48,705 bases of DNA from UBA4923 sp964606165 (GTDB lineage: Bacteria > Bacillota > Clostridia > Saccharofermentanales > DTU023). Below are positions 32,442 to 40,756 of the stretch, in pieces. Positions within the stretch are counted from its first letter, which is position 1. Each line of letters starts with the position of its first letter. The position numbers were made by a program, and so were the translations under genes. The notes beneath the pieces were generated by a model. The model saw only the letters and a list, made by a program, of their open reading frames with translations. It had not been told where the DNA came from and made no database searches. Location: positions 1 through 48,705 of the forward strand of contig CAZSFQ010000012.1 of assembly GCA_964606165.1 (NCBI GenBank). The letters are read 5' to 3'.

Positions 32442-33857
32442 ATGATTGACATAAATCACAGCAACCGCCAGCGCCGCTTCACACTCGGCAGGACCGCGCC
32501 CATTGTCAGGGAGGCGGCCTTCCAGGTTCTTTACGCCTCCTCCTTCGCCAGGGAACTGATGGCTGAGGGGATCGGGATCAGCCTGGACTGGACCCTGGTC
32601 GGCCCCCGCTCCATGAGGAAGCTCAACCGTGAGCAAAGGGGAGTCGACCACGAAACGGACATTCTTTCTTTTCCCGCCCGGTCGATGAAAAAGGGCCGGC
32701 CTTCAAGCCCGGTCGAAGCCTGGGAGTACATGGATACTGGCAAGGGGAGGAGGACCCTCTTCCTGGGCGACCTGGTCATCTCTCCTTCCAAAGTCGCGGC
32801 GCAGGCCCAGGAATATGGGCACTCTTTCGAGCACGAGCTCACTTTTCTGGTCATTCACGGCCTGCTTCATCTGCTGGGCTATGGCCACGACACGGAAGAA
32901 GAAGAGGGCGAAATGAATGCCTTGCAGGACAGCTTCATGTACGGCCTGGAAGAAATCCCCTGCGGCTTTGTGGCAATCGCGGGGCGGCCCAATGTCGGCA
33001 AATCGACCCTGCTGAATGAACTGTCCCGGCGTACCCTGGCCATTACAACCAACAAACCGCAAACGACCCGCCACGCCATCCGGAGTGTGCTGACAAGCCA
33101 GAGTTACCAGCTGGCCCTCCTGGATACGCCCGGTCTTCATCAGCCAAAAAACGCGCTCGGCAAAGCCATGATGAAGGCGGCGTCATCAGCGATCGGCCAG
33201 GCCGATGTACTGGCTGTCATGATAGACGCTTCATGGAGCCCCTTTGCGGGTCACCTGGAACGCCGGGTCATCGAACAGGCCCAGCGGGAAAATATTCCGG
33301 TTGTCCTGGTCATCAACAAGATTGACAGCGCACCGAAAGAGAATATACTGCCGATCATCAAAGCCTACGACGATCTTTTCAAACTGGATTCCTACGTGCC
33401 GGTGTCGGCGCTCAATCGTGACGGCATTGATCAGCTGGTCGACGAACTGGTCCGCCTCCTGCCTGTCAGGCGGCGGCTTTTCGACCCGGGGAACGAAACC
33501 GACCAAACGGAAAGGATGCTGGCGGCTGAATTGATCCGCCGCGAGATCCTTCTGCAGACGGGCCAGGAAGTCCCTTACGGTGTCACTGTTTTGATTGAGC
33601 GGTTTGAAGAGCATGAGGATCAGGAGGGGCGCACGGTGTCCATCGACGCCCTGGTCTACTGCGCGAAAAAGACGCACAAGCAAATGATCATCGGGAAGGG
33701 CGGCGAAAAGATCAAGGCCATTGGCGTGGCCTCACGTCAGGCAATCGGGCAGCTTCTTGACGCTGCGGTCCACCTGTCCTTGTTTGTCAAGGTTAAACCG
33801 GGCTGGCAGGACCGGCCTTCCGATCTGATGGATGCCGGCCTGATCACAAAGGATTGA
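32442..33857 (+). CDS. ybeY-era: YbeY-Era fusion: rRNA-maturation endoribonuclease joined to Era GTPase
   Basis: One 471-residue frame holds two complete proteins. Residues 1 to about 165 are YbeY: the zinc motif has H139, H143 and H149 in VIHGLLHLLGYGHD, followed by EMNALQ. From about 174 it is Era: G1 GRPNVGKS (181-188), NKPQTTR, DTPG from 228, NKID (292-295), the SAL loop (322-324) and a KH domain with GKGG (418-421). Both act in 16S rRNA maturation and small-subunit assembly. In B. subtilis, dgkA and cdd genes lie between them; here these are absent and no linker is left. An internal ATG at 32937 (M166), ten residues before the Era core, could also give free Era. No frameshift or stop interrupts the frame. 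Confidence 0.93.
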   Translation: MIDINHSNRQRRFTLGRTAPIVREAAFQVLYASSFARELMAEGIGISLDWTLVGPRSMRKLNREQRGVDHETDILSFPARSMKKGRPSSPVEAWEYMDTGKGRRTLFLGDLVISPSKVAAQAQEYGHSFEHELTFLVIHGLLHLLGYGHDTEEEEGEMNALQDSFMYGLEEIPCGFVAIAGRPNVGKSTLLNELSRRTLAITTNKPQTTRHAIRSVLTSQSYQLALLDTPGLHQPKNALGKAMMKAASSAIGQADVLAVMIDASWSPFAGHLERRVIEQAQRENIPVVLVINKIDSAPKENILPIIKAYDDLFKLDSYVPVSALNRDGIDQLVDELVRLLPVRRRLFDPGNETDQTERMLAAELIRREILLQTGQEVPYGVTVLIERFEEHEDQEGRTVSIDALVYCAKKTHKQMIIGKGGEKIKAIGVASRQAIGQLLDAAVHLSLFVKVKPGWQDRPSDLMDAGLITKD

Positions 33858-33860
33858 TCC

Positions 33861-34676
33861 ATGAACCGGGTCGTGACAAAGGCTTTTGTCATGAATTCTT
33901 TTCCGTGGAAAGACCGCCACCGTCTTCTCCACCTTTTAACTCCCGATCTCGGCCTTATCACCGCCATGGCGCCTGCCAGCGAGAGCCTGCGCAGCAGGCT
34001 GCGGGCTGTGACCCAATTGTTCTGCTGCGCGGAATACACTCTCACATGCAAACAATCGCGCTATTCCGTACAGGACGGCTCGGTGATTGAATCCTTCGTC
34101 TCCATTTCCCGGGATCTGGACCGCCTGGCGGCAGCCTCGCACGCGGCCGAAGTCTTCTCCGATGTCGCGAGGAACGATGAACCGCAAAGAAGTCTGTATG
34201 AGCTTTGGGGCTTTACCCTCCAGGAGATTGCGTCGGCGGAGGACCCTGTCTTTATCGCGCGGATGGGGACACTCCGTCTGATGGAGCTGATTGGCTTTTC
34301 ACCCCGTCTCGACAGCTGCCTCATCTGCGGCAGCGAGCCGGAAGTCCCCCTGCAGTTCAGCTTTCGTGAGGGCGGCCCGCTTTGCAGCAAGGATCTGGCA
34401 GCCGCGGGCGGCGAGACCCTGATGCCCCTGACAGCCGGTGCGGTCTCTCTTTTGCGCCACATGGCAAGCGCGCCTCTTAACAGGCTCTACCGCTTCCAGG
34501 CCTCGCCTGCCGTCCGCGGGCAAGCTGCCTGTTTCGCCGACAGATGGGTTGAGGAGAAGATGGAGAAAGGCTACAGGCGGCTTGCCCTTTTGGATCAATG
34601 CCCGGATTTTATTTTGCCGGCGGACGGGACAGGCCGGGAGAAAGAAAGCCATGACGATCTTTCGCGGCCTCTTTGA
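33861..34676 (+). CDS. recO: DNA repair protein RecO
   Basis: RecO loads RecA onto SSB-coated DNA together with RecR. The 271-residue protein has an N-terminal OB fold (TKAFVMNSFPWKDRHRLLHLLTP), a helical middle with YELWGFTLQEI, and a zinc region LDSCLICG ... PLCSKDL. Only three of the usual four cysteines are seen; the last position is Asp. It follows era by three bases in the standard order. AAAGGA precedes the ATG. Confidence 0.9.
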   Translation: MNRVVTKAFVMNSFPWKDRHRLLHLLTPDLGLITAMAPASESLRSRLRAVTQLFCCAEYTLTCKQSRYSVQDGSVIESFVSISRDLDRLAAASHAAEVFSDVARNDEPQRSLYELWGFTLQEIASAEDPVFIARMGTLRLMELIGFSPRLDSCLICGSEPEVPLQFSFREGGPLCSKDLAAAGGETLMPLTAGAVSLLRHMASAPLNRLYRFQASPAVRGQAACFADRWVEEKMEKGYRRLALLDQCPDFILPADGTGREKESHDDLSRPL

Positions 34677-34717
34677 CGCAACCGGCCCTGTTATGACAGG
34701 ATCAGGCCCGGCCGCCT

Positions 34718-37234
34718 TTAGTCGAAATCCTGCCAAAAGGTCCGGACAAGGTCCAGACACTCTTCCCGGTCGTCGATGTGAAGCGCGTTCCAGTCGTCTG
34801 GGATGAGCTGGCGGTAATCTGTCCTGCCATAGCGGTCGTCGATCAGAAGAACAATCCCGAAATCATCCTGGCTCCGGATCAGCCTGCCCATGGCCTGGGT
34901 TACCCGGTTGAATCCCGGCCACATGTAAGCGTATTCAAAACCCTTGCCGCTTTTCGCGTCGTAATACTGGCTCAGAATCTCGCGTTCGGGTGACAAGGCG
35001 GGGATGCCGGTTCCGATGACCATGACGCCTGTCAGTTCCTCCCCGACCAGATCGATCCCCTCATTGAACAAGGAGCCGAGTACGGTCAGGCCGACCAGGG
35101 GTTTTTCACCTTCTTCCATTTGGAAATAGGCGAGGAATTTTTCTTTTTGCTGCTCGGTCATCCTGGAGGGCTGGATGACGAAATCGATGCGGTCGTCCTT
35201 GATTTCCGACAGGGAACGCACCAGCTGGCGCTGGTAGGCAAAAGAAGGGGAGAAGACCAGGTAATGGCCCTTCCTCAAGAGAGCCGTATCGCGGACAAGG
35301 CGGGCGATGTCCGCCATGGTCCGGGCCCGGTCGGCATAGCGGACGGAGTGGGCCTCGTAACAGATCAGGAGGCGGCGTTCCTTGGGAAAGGGTGAAGGCA
35401 GGCTGATCACCTCGGGCTTTTCGACAGCCGAGCGGGCGTCAAGCAGGCTGAGGTAGTAAGGTAGGGGGGACAAGGTGGCGGAGAAGAATACCACGGGTGA
35501 CCGGTCCCGGTAGATGTCTGTAAGATGAGGTGAGGCATCCAGGGCCAGCAGGGTGATGTCGAGGTCTTCCCCTCCCGAAGGCCGCCAGGTCGTGATGTAG
35601 CTGTCCGTGTAATAACGTTCAGCCACTCTCAAGAAGAACATCAGGTCAAAATAGGGGACCATGATAGCCCTGCGGCCGGAAAACTCAGGGTAATCCGTCA
35701 GGTAGCGGGTCAGTAAAGAGGCCGCGGATGAGACTTCCTCAAGCAGGCGGGGGGGGGTTACACGGGTCGCGAGGAAGTTTTCGCGAAGAACCGGCTGACA
35801 GGATTCAAGCTCTTTGATCTTCTCCTTGACGTCCGTCATATCCCTGGCGGATAAAAGCGGACGGTACCGGTCCATCTGCTCAAGCAGCCGGGTCAGAGAG
35901 CCGCAAAGGCTGCCCTTGAGACGGCGCTGACTGCCGGGCTCGGTTGGGTGGCCTGCCATGACATCAAGGATGCCCGCGATTTCTGACCTGGAAATGACCG
36001 CGGAGAACATCTCCCGTGATCGCCGGGCCAGGTTATGGGCCTCGTCGACGAGGAGGGTGTAGCGCTGACCCGGCTCGTCCAGCCAGCCGTGCAGGCGGAC
36101 CCTGGGGTTGAAGATGTAATTGTAATCACAGATGACAACATCAACAGTCGGCAGCAGGCTGAGTGACAGCTCAAAGGGACAAAGGGAGAATTCCCTGGCC
36201 AGGGAGAGCACATCTTCCGGCGACAGGCGCCTGGTCTCGTAGCTTTTCTTCACCGCGTCCCGCAAATGGTCGTGGTAGCGGATGGCAAAGGGACAGACTT
36301 TCATGTCACAGAAATGGGCGGGTGACAGACACATCTGTTCCTTGGCGCGGAAGGTCAGCGAACGGATAAGAAAACCTTCTTTCTCCAGGTCGTCCAGGGT
36401 GTTCTCCGCTACCTTGCGCTGGGAGCGGGTTGGCGTCAAGTAAAAAATGGTCTCCGTCAGGCCGTTTGCCTGGGCCTTGACCGAGGGGTAGAGGGTTGCC
36501 ATGGTTTTGCCGATCCCGGTCGGGGCCTCTACGAAGAGAACGGTGCGGTCGCGGACGGCGGCGATCACTTCCTGCATCATGGCCTTTTGCCCCTCACGAA
36601 GCTGACCGTAGGGAAAAGAGGCAGCGGAATTCAGCCGATCGCGCGTTTGCCGGTGCAAGTAGAGGGGGCGGGCCAGTTCCGTGTAGTCGGCGCAAATCTG
36701 CCGGTATTGGATCTGGAGGGCTTCTTTTGTCCAGGGATGAGAGACCGTGAAAGAGCTGCCGTCATCGATTGAAATGTAGCGGAGCTCAACCTGGATGACC
36801 GCCGGCTCCATAGCCCTGTCAGCGAAAAAATCACTGCCATAAAGAAGATTGGCATAGATCAGGGCCTGGGCAAGATGGGCGGGGTCTCCCTCGTCGGGGA
36901 TGGAGGCGGCCTTGCCGCGAAAACTTTTAACTTCGACCAGGCTGACCTGGCCCTCCGGCGAGACAGCGACCAGATCGCAGCGCCCCTGTACAGAGAGGTC
37001 AAAGGGGAGTCCTTTTTCCCTGTAAGACCCGCCAAGCGGCAATTCAGTGAAGATTTCCCGGCCAGGGAAATAATGCCTGGCCTTGTCAAAGAAATCCTGG
37101 TGGGCTTTTGTTCCCTCGAGGCCGGTGACACCGGCGTAGAGCGGGCCGGCCAAACCGCCGTAGCGGCGGACTGACCCGGCCAGGTCGCGGACTGCGACAG
37201 ACAGGAGGGGCCGGGCTTTGGTATCTGGTTTCAA
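34718..37234 (-). CDS. PD-(D/E)XK nuclease-XPD/DinG-type Fe-S helicase fusion
   Basis: This 838-residue protein has a nuclease-like N-terminal domain with the sequence GRCDLVAVSPEGQ ... LVEVKSFRG, giving the D and ExK residues of a Cas4/RecB-type site. The helicase follows: Walker A EAPTGIGKTMATL; a cysteine cluster for a 4Fe-4S site (CLSPAHFCDMKVC, then SLCPFEL); the DEAH box VDEAHNLARR; and helicase motif VI near QAMGRLIRSQDD. Such proteins unwind DNA 5' to 3' and act in repair. The start is a TTG at 37234, 15 bases after the upstream stop, with no clear ribosome site. It ends the ECF operon and converges on recO. Confidence 0.88.
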   Translation of the reverse strand: MKPDTKARPLLSVAVRDLAGSVRRYGGLAGPLYAGVTGLEGTKAHQDFFDKARHYFPGREIFTELPLGGSYREKGLPFDLSVQGRCDLVAVSPEGQVSLVEVKSFRGKAASIPDEGDPAHLAQALIYANLLYGSDFFADRAMEPAVIQVELRYISIDDGSSFTVSHPWTKEALQIQYRQICADYTELARPLYLHRQTRDRLNSAASFPYGQLREGQKAMMQEVIAAVRDRTVLFVEAPTGIGKTMATLYPSVKAQANGLTETIFYLTPTRSQRKVAENTLDDLEKEGFLIRSLTFRAKEQMCLSPAHFCDMKVCPFAIRYHDHLRDAVKKSYETRRLSPEDVLSLAREFSLCPFELSLSLLPTVDVVICDYNYIFNPRVRLHGWLDEPGQRYTLLVDEAHNLARRSREMFSAVISRSEIAGILDVMAGHPTEPGSQRRLKGSLCGSLTRLLEQMDRYRPLLSARDMTDVKEKIKELESCQPVLRENFLATRVTPPRLLEEVSSAASLLTRYLTDYPEFSGRRAIMVPYFDLMFFLRVAERYYTDSYITTWRPSGGEDLDITLLALDASPHLTDIYRDRSPVVFFSATLSPLPYYLSLLDARSAVEKPEVISLPSPFPKERRLLICYEAHSVRYADRARTMADIARLVRDTALLRKGHYLVFSPSFAYQRQLVRSLSEIKDDRIDFVIQPSRMTEQQKEKFLAYFQMEEGEKPLVGLTVLGSLFNEGIDLVGEELTGVMVIGTGIPALSPEREILSQYYDAKSGKGFEYAYMWPGFNRVTQAMGRLIRSQDDFGIVLLIDDRYGRTDYRQLIPDDWNALHIDDREECLDLVRTFWQDFD

Positions 37235-37249
37235 GGAGTCTTACCCGTC

Positions 37250-38101
37250 TCAGTCAAGCCGCTTGCCGGCAGCCAGCGAGATATGCCAGTCCGGTCCCGC
37301 GCCGATCTTATGAATCTTGGTGATGTTTCTCTCTCTCAAGGCGATCTGAATGGTTGCTGTGGCGCCAACGAAAAGAACAGGCTGGCCCTTTTTCACATAT
37401 CCGAATGATTTTTGGAAGGGGACAGAGCCGCTGTAGACAAGTTTCCGGCCATGGGAAATTTCAACATGGAAGACATCCCCGTACCGGACGCCGTTTTCGA
37501 TAAACATGACATCGGGTATGTTGCTGCTGACAAGGCCGAAATAGGGGCCTGAACTTTCGATGATTCCGGTGAAGACCCCTTCCCGGTAAACAGGCGGGTC
37601 AAAGGGAATGACCACAATCTCATCGACCGGGTAGGCAGGGCCGACGCCTTCAAAGCCGATGATGCCGGACGCGAGCCGGATGGCAGTGTAGGCGAAGACA
37701 TCGCGGCCGTGAAAGATATGGCAAGTCAGGGTGTGGGGCCAGCGGTTGACCGTCATGTCGATTTCGCGGACTGCCCTGATACCGGGTGTCCGCAGGACAT
37801 GCGACAGGGAGCCGTTATCGGGGCTTACCACGTATTGCCCGTTGGCAAGAAGGGCGACGCAGCCGCGCCGGTCGGTTCCGACACCCGGATCGACGACAGA
37901 GACGAAGAGGGTGCCCTCCGGCCAAAAAGGCGCGGTGTTTTTCAGCATATGGGAGGCCTCGAAGATGTCGAAGGGCGGAATGCTGTGGGTGAGGTCGAAG
38001 ACTTTCACCTCGGGGTCGACTGTCTGGCAGACGCCGTACATGGTCGCCACCGAGCTGGAATCGCGGGAGAAATCAGTTTGGATAACAATGGCCGGTTTCA
38101 T
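37250..38101 (-). CDS. S-adenosyl-L-methionine hydroxide adenosyltransferase family protein (DUF62)
   Basis: This 283-residue enzyme belongs to the SAM hydroxide adenosyltransferase family, which splits SAM with water-derived hydroxide into adenosine and methionine. Family marks are IQTDFSRDSSSVATMYG at the start, LTHSIPPFDI, VSVVDPGVGTDRRGC, SPDNGSLSHVL and the C-terminal beta domain. Related fluorinases share the fold but need a specific loop that I do not see. The ATG overlaps the ecfT stop (ATGA), so it is translated with an ECF transporter. This suggests the imported compound or its salvage is linked to SAM, adenosine or methionine. Confidence 0.88.
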   Translation of the reverse strand: MKPAIVIQTDFSRDSSSVATMYGVCQTVDPEVKVFDLTHSIPPFDIFEASHMLKNTAPFWPEGTLFVSVVDPGVGTDRRGCVALLANGQYVVSPDNGSLSHVLRTPGIRAVREIDMTVNRWPHTLTCHIFHGRDVFAYTAIRLASGIIGFEGVGPAYPVDEIVVIPFDPPVYREGVFTGIIESSGPYFGLVSSNIPDVMFIENGVRYGDVFHVEISHGRKLVYSGSVPFQKSFGYVKKGQPVLFVGATATIQIALRERNITKIHKIGAGPDWHISLAAGKRLD

Positions 38102-38982
38102 GGTAATATTCTCCAGTTATAAGTTTTGAGGTCATTGCCGGGGTACCACATTTCAGGATTTTGCGGATTGAACAGACGCATCAGGGTGAAGTAGACCGTG
38201 GCCAGAAGAAAGAGCAGGCCAATGAATTGAACGATCCGGTCGACCCTGCCAGGCGGGCGCTCGGCGTACCAGCTGCGCTTCTTCTTCCTGCCAAAGCCGC
38301 GGAGGTCCATGGCGTTGGCGATGTCACCGACCTTGGAAAAGGAGGTGAAGATGAGCGGAACGATGATCAGAAGGGAGGATTTGGCCCGGCTGAAAACAGA
38401 AGCCTTGCGCTTATCCGTCTCGCTGCCCCTGGCCTGGGCGCTGACCGAAATATCCCGGTAATCGCGCAGAAGGTCGGGGATGTAACGGAATGCCAGTTCC
38501 ACAATAATGCAGAAGCGGTAGGGCAGCCGCAGGGAGCTCAGGCCTGCCGCGAATTCCGAGGGGGTGATGGAGAGGATGAATGCCATGCAAAGCAGGAAGG
38601 TCGCCATCATCTTGGAAAAGCGGACGCCAAAATACCACATGGTTTCATAGCCGAGCACATAGCGGCCGGAGATGGATCCGAATTGTGTAAAGCTTCCTGT
38701 CCAGATCTCGCCGATGGTGGGGTTGAAAAGGAAGAAGAGGAGCAGGTTGAAGAGGTTCATCAGGGTGACAACCGTGAAAATAAAACGGATAGGCTTCCAG
38801 TAGGGTTTGGTCGATACGATGCCGGCCGCGAAGACCATCAGAAGCGGCAGGAGGATGCGGATGTCCCAGACGGTGATGAGAAAGGCGATCAGGCAGAAGA
38901 AGACGCGGACCTTGGTGGTTCCGGTCAGCTGGTGCAGGGGGGTGTCGCCCAGGGTGAAATTGATGATGAGTTTATCTTCCAT
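38098..38982 (-). CDS. ecfT: ECF transporter transmembrane component EcfT
   Basis: This 294-residue membrane subunit couples the ATPases to the substrate-binding S component. Several membrane helices are seen. Two coupling motifs of Ala-Arg-Gly type occur: AQARGSE near residue 185 and AMDLRGFG near 230. The start overlaps the ecfA stop by 11 bases, and its own stop overlaps the SAM-enzyme start. Dedicated EcfT genes in one operon with S and A indicate a group I (single-substrate) ECF system. Confidence 0.9.
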   Translation of the reverse strand: MEDKLIINFTLGDTPLHQLTGTTKVRVFFCLIAFLITVWDIRILLPLLMVFAAGIVSTKPYWKPIRFIFTVVTLMNLFNLLLFFLFNPTIGEIWTGSFTQFGSISGRYVLGYETMWYFGVRFSKMMATFLLCMAFILSITPSEFAAGLSSLRLPYRFCIIVELAFRYIPDLLRDYRDISVSAQARGSETDKRKASVFSRAKSSLLIIVPLIFTSFSKVGDIANAMDLRGFGRKKKRSWYAERPPGRVDRIVQFIGLLFLLATVYFTLMRLFNPQNPEMWYPGNDLKTYNWRILP

Positions 38983-40702
38983 CTGCCCTCACCGCCTTTT
39001 CGTATGCGACGAAGTGCCGGATCACGTCGCGGGGCTCCAGTCCGATCTTTTTTGCCAGGGTGTAAAGTGAAGTCTGCTTCAAGCTGGCCCGGCTGATGAC
39101 TCCGTCGTCGCTCAGGACATCGAAAACGCTGCTGTCCGCGATGATCTCCGCCTTGGCGAATACAATGGCCCTGTCAGTGAACTCAATGGCCAGGTGCATG
39201 TCGTGGGTGATGAAGAGGATGGTCTTGCCGTATTCCCGGTTCAGGGTCAGGATGAACTCCATAATGGTGGTGTAGTTGTGGTAATCCTGGCCGGCGGTGG
39301 GCTCATCCAGGACAATGGCATCCGGTTCCAGGGCCAGGATGGCCGCGATGGTGATTCTCTTTTTTTGTCCGTAACTGACCGCGTCAACCGGCCAGTGCCG
39401 CATGGTGTAGAGGCGGCACATGCGAAGGGCCTTTTCTACGCGCTTATCGATGTCCTCTTTGGACATCCCGCGCAGGGTGAGGGCCAGGGCGACCTCTTCC
39501 CTGATGATGCTTTTTACAATCATCTGGTTTGGGTTTTGCATGACATAGCCGATCCGCTCGCCGATCTCACGGATGGACAGGGGAAGGTAGTTTTTCCCGT
39601 CGATCTCGACCGTCCCCGACTGGGGCCGGCTGATGCCGCAGATCATTCGCGCGAAAGTGGTCTTGCCGGCTCCGTTTTCTCCGATCAGGGAAACGATCTC
39701 CCCTTTGCGGATGACACAGTTAACCCTTTCCAGGGCATTGGGCAGCTTGTGGGAATAAGTATAGGAGGCGTCGGTTACCCGGATCAGCTCCTCATCTTCC
39801 GCCTCTGCGGCCGCCGGCCTTTCCCTTTGAAAGAAGCGGACCAGTTTGTCCTTGTTGTCCGCTGTGATGCCCATGCCGCCCACATCGGCCAGGATTTCTT
39901 CTTCATCCAGTTCGCAGCCGGCGTATTTCATGGCCGTTATGTAAAGCGGTTCGCGGATGCCGTGCGCCAACAGGTCGTGGTGGCGCAAGAGCTCCTCGGG
40001 AACGGTATCGAGGACGATCTTTCCCTCATCTATCAGGATGATCCGGTCAACCGGCCGGTAGAGGACGTCCTCCAGACGGTGTTCGATGATCAGGACGGTT
40101 TTGCGCTCATTGCGGCAGATCCGGTCAATCAGGTCAACGGCAGTCATTCCCATTTGCGGGTCGAGCGAGGCCAATGGCTCATCAAACAAAAGGACACGGA
40201 CGTCCTCATGCATGACTCCCGCCAGGGCGACCTTTTGCTTTTGGCCTCCGGAAAGCTTATAGGGGAGATGGTCCAAAAATGATTCCATGCCAACAATGGA
40301 TGCACTTTTTTCGACCATGGGGATCATGGCTTCCCGCGGCATGTTCATATTTTCAAGCGCGAAGGCGATGTCCTCTCCGACACTGAGGCCGACGAACTGG
40401 GCATCAGAGTCCTGGAGAACTGTCCCCACGACTGCGGACAGCCGGTTGAGGTCGCTGTCGCGTGTTTCCATGCCGGCCACCTTGAGGGAGCCTTCGATCC
40501 TGCCTGGAATGGAATGGGGGATTAAGCCGTTGATGCAATTGGCCAGGGTCGACTTGCCGCTGCCTGACGGACCGAGAAGGAGAACTTTCTCACCTTCATA
40601 AATAGTCAGATTGATGTCATACAAGGTCGGCTTGCTTTGAACTTTGTATTGAAAAGAGAAGTGATTGAATTCTATGACAGGTTTTTTTCTGCCGTCATCC
40701 AT
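38972..40702 (-). CDS. ecfA: ECF transporter ATPase, two fused ABC domains (YkoD type)
   Basis: This 576-residue protein has two ABC ATPase domains in tandem. The first has Walker A GPSGSGKST and signature LSGGQKQKVALAGV. The second has GENGAGKTT and the degenerate signature VSYGQKKRITIAAI. Walker B sites are VLLFDEPLASLD and AIVLDEPTAGQD. A charged linker around residue 280 joins them. The ATG at 40702 has AGGA upstream; a longer frame to 40744 runs into a palindrome. The first domain's Q-loop is not examined in detail. Confidence 0.92.
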   Translation of the reverse strand: MDDGRKKPVIEFNHFSFQYKVQSKPTLYDINLTIYEGEKVLLLGPSGSGKSTLANCINGLIPHSIPGRIEGSLKVAGMETRDSDLNRLSAVVGTVLQDSDAQFVGLSVGEDIAFALENMNMPREAMIPMVEKSASIVGMESFLDHLPYKLSGGQKQKVALAGVMHEDVRVLLFDEPLASLDPQMGMTAVDLIDRICRNERKTVLIIEHRLEDVLYRPVDRIILIDEGKIVLDTVPEELLRHHDLLAHGIREPLYITAMKYAGCELDEEEILADVGGMGITADNKDKLVRFFQRERPAAAEAEDEELIRVTDASYTYSHKLPNALERVNCVIRKGEIVSLIGENGAGKTTFARMICGISRPQSGTVEIDGKNYLPLSIREIGERIGYVMQNPNQMIVKSIIREEVALALTLRGMSKEDIDKRVEKALRMCRLYTMRHWPVDAVSYGQKKRITIAAILALEPDAIVLDEPTAGQDYHNYTTIMEFILTLNREYGKTILFITHDMHLAIEFTDRAIVFAKAEIIADSSVFDVLSDDGVISRASLKQTSLYTLAKKIGLEPRDVIRHFVAYEKAVRADGR

Positions 40703-40720
40703 GGCAATCCTATGAGTGAA

Positions 40721-40746
40721 GGATGACGCACCATGGCGCGTCATCC
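40721..40746 (-). promoter_or_regulatory. Intercistronic hairpin between ECF S and A genes
   Basis: GGATGACGC and GCGTCATCC form a 9-bp stem around ACCATGGC, and the whole 26-base element is a palindrome with a single mismatch. It fills the 54-base gap between the S and A genes, with no T run, so it is more likely an mRNA stabiliser, processing site or attenuator than a terminator. Confidence 0.55.
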
Positions 40747-40756
40747 CTCAAGCTGA

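Noticed and set aside
34677..34717. Possible terminator between recO and the helicase gene
   Set aside because: Short complementary pieces (CCTGT/ACAGG inside GGCC/GGCC) exist but there is no T run on either strand, so a terminator cannot be supported.
38161..39096. 311-residue open frame antisense to ecfT
   Set aside because: Very rich in charged residues and lacking any known motif, as expected for the reverse of membrane-protein codons.
39194..40282. 362-residue open frame antisense to ecfA
   Set aside because: The minus strand encodes two intact ABC ATPase domains here; the plus-strand product is low-complexity and motif-free.
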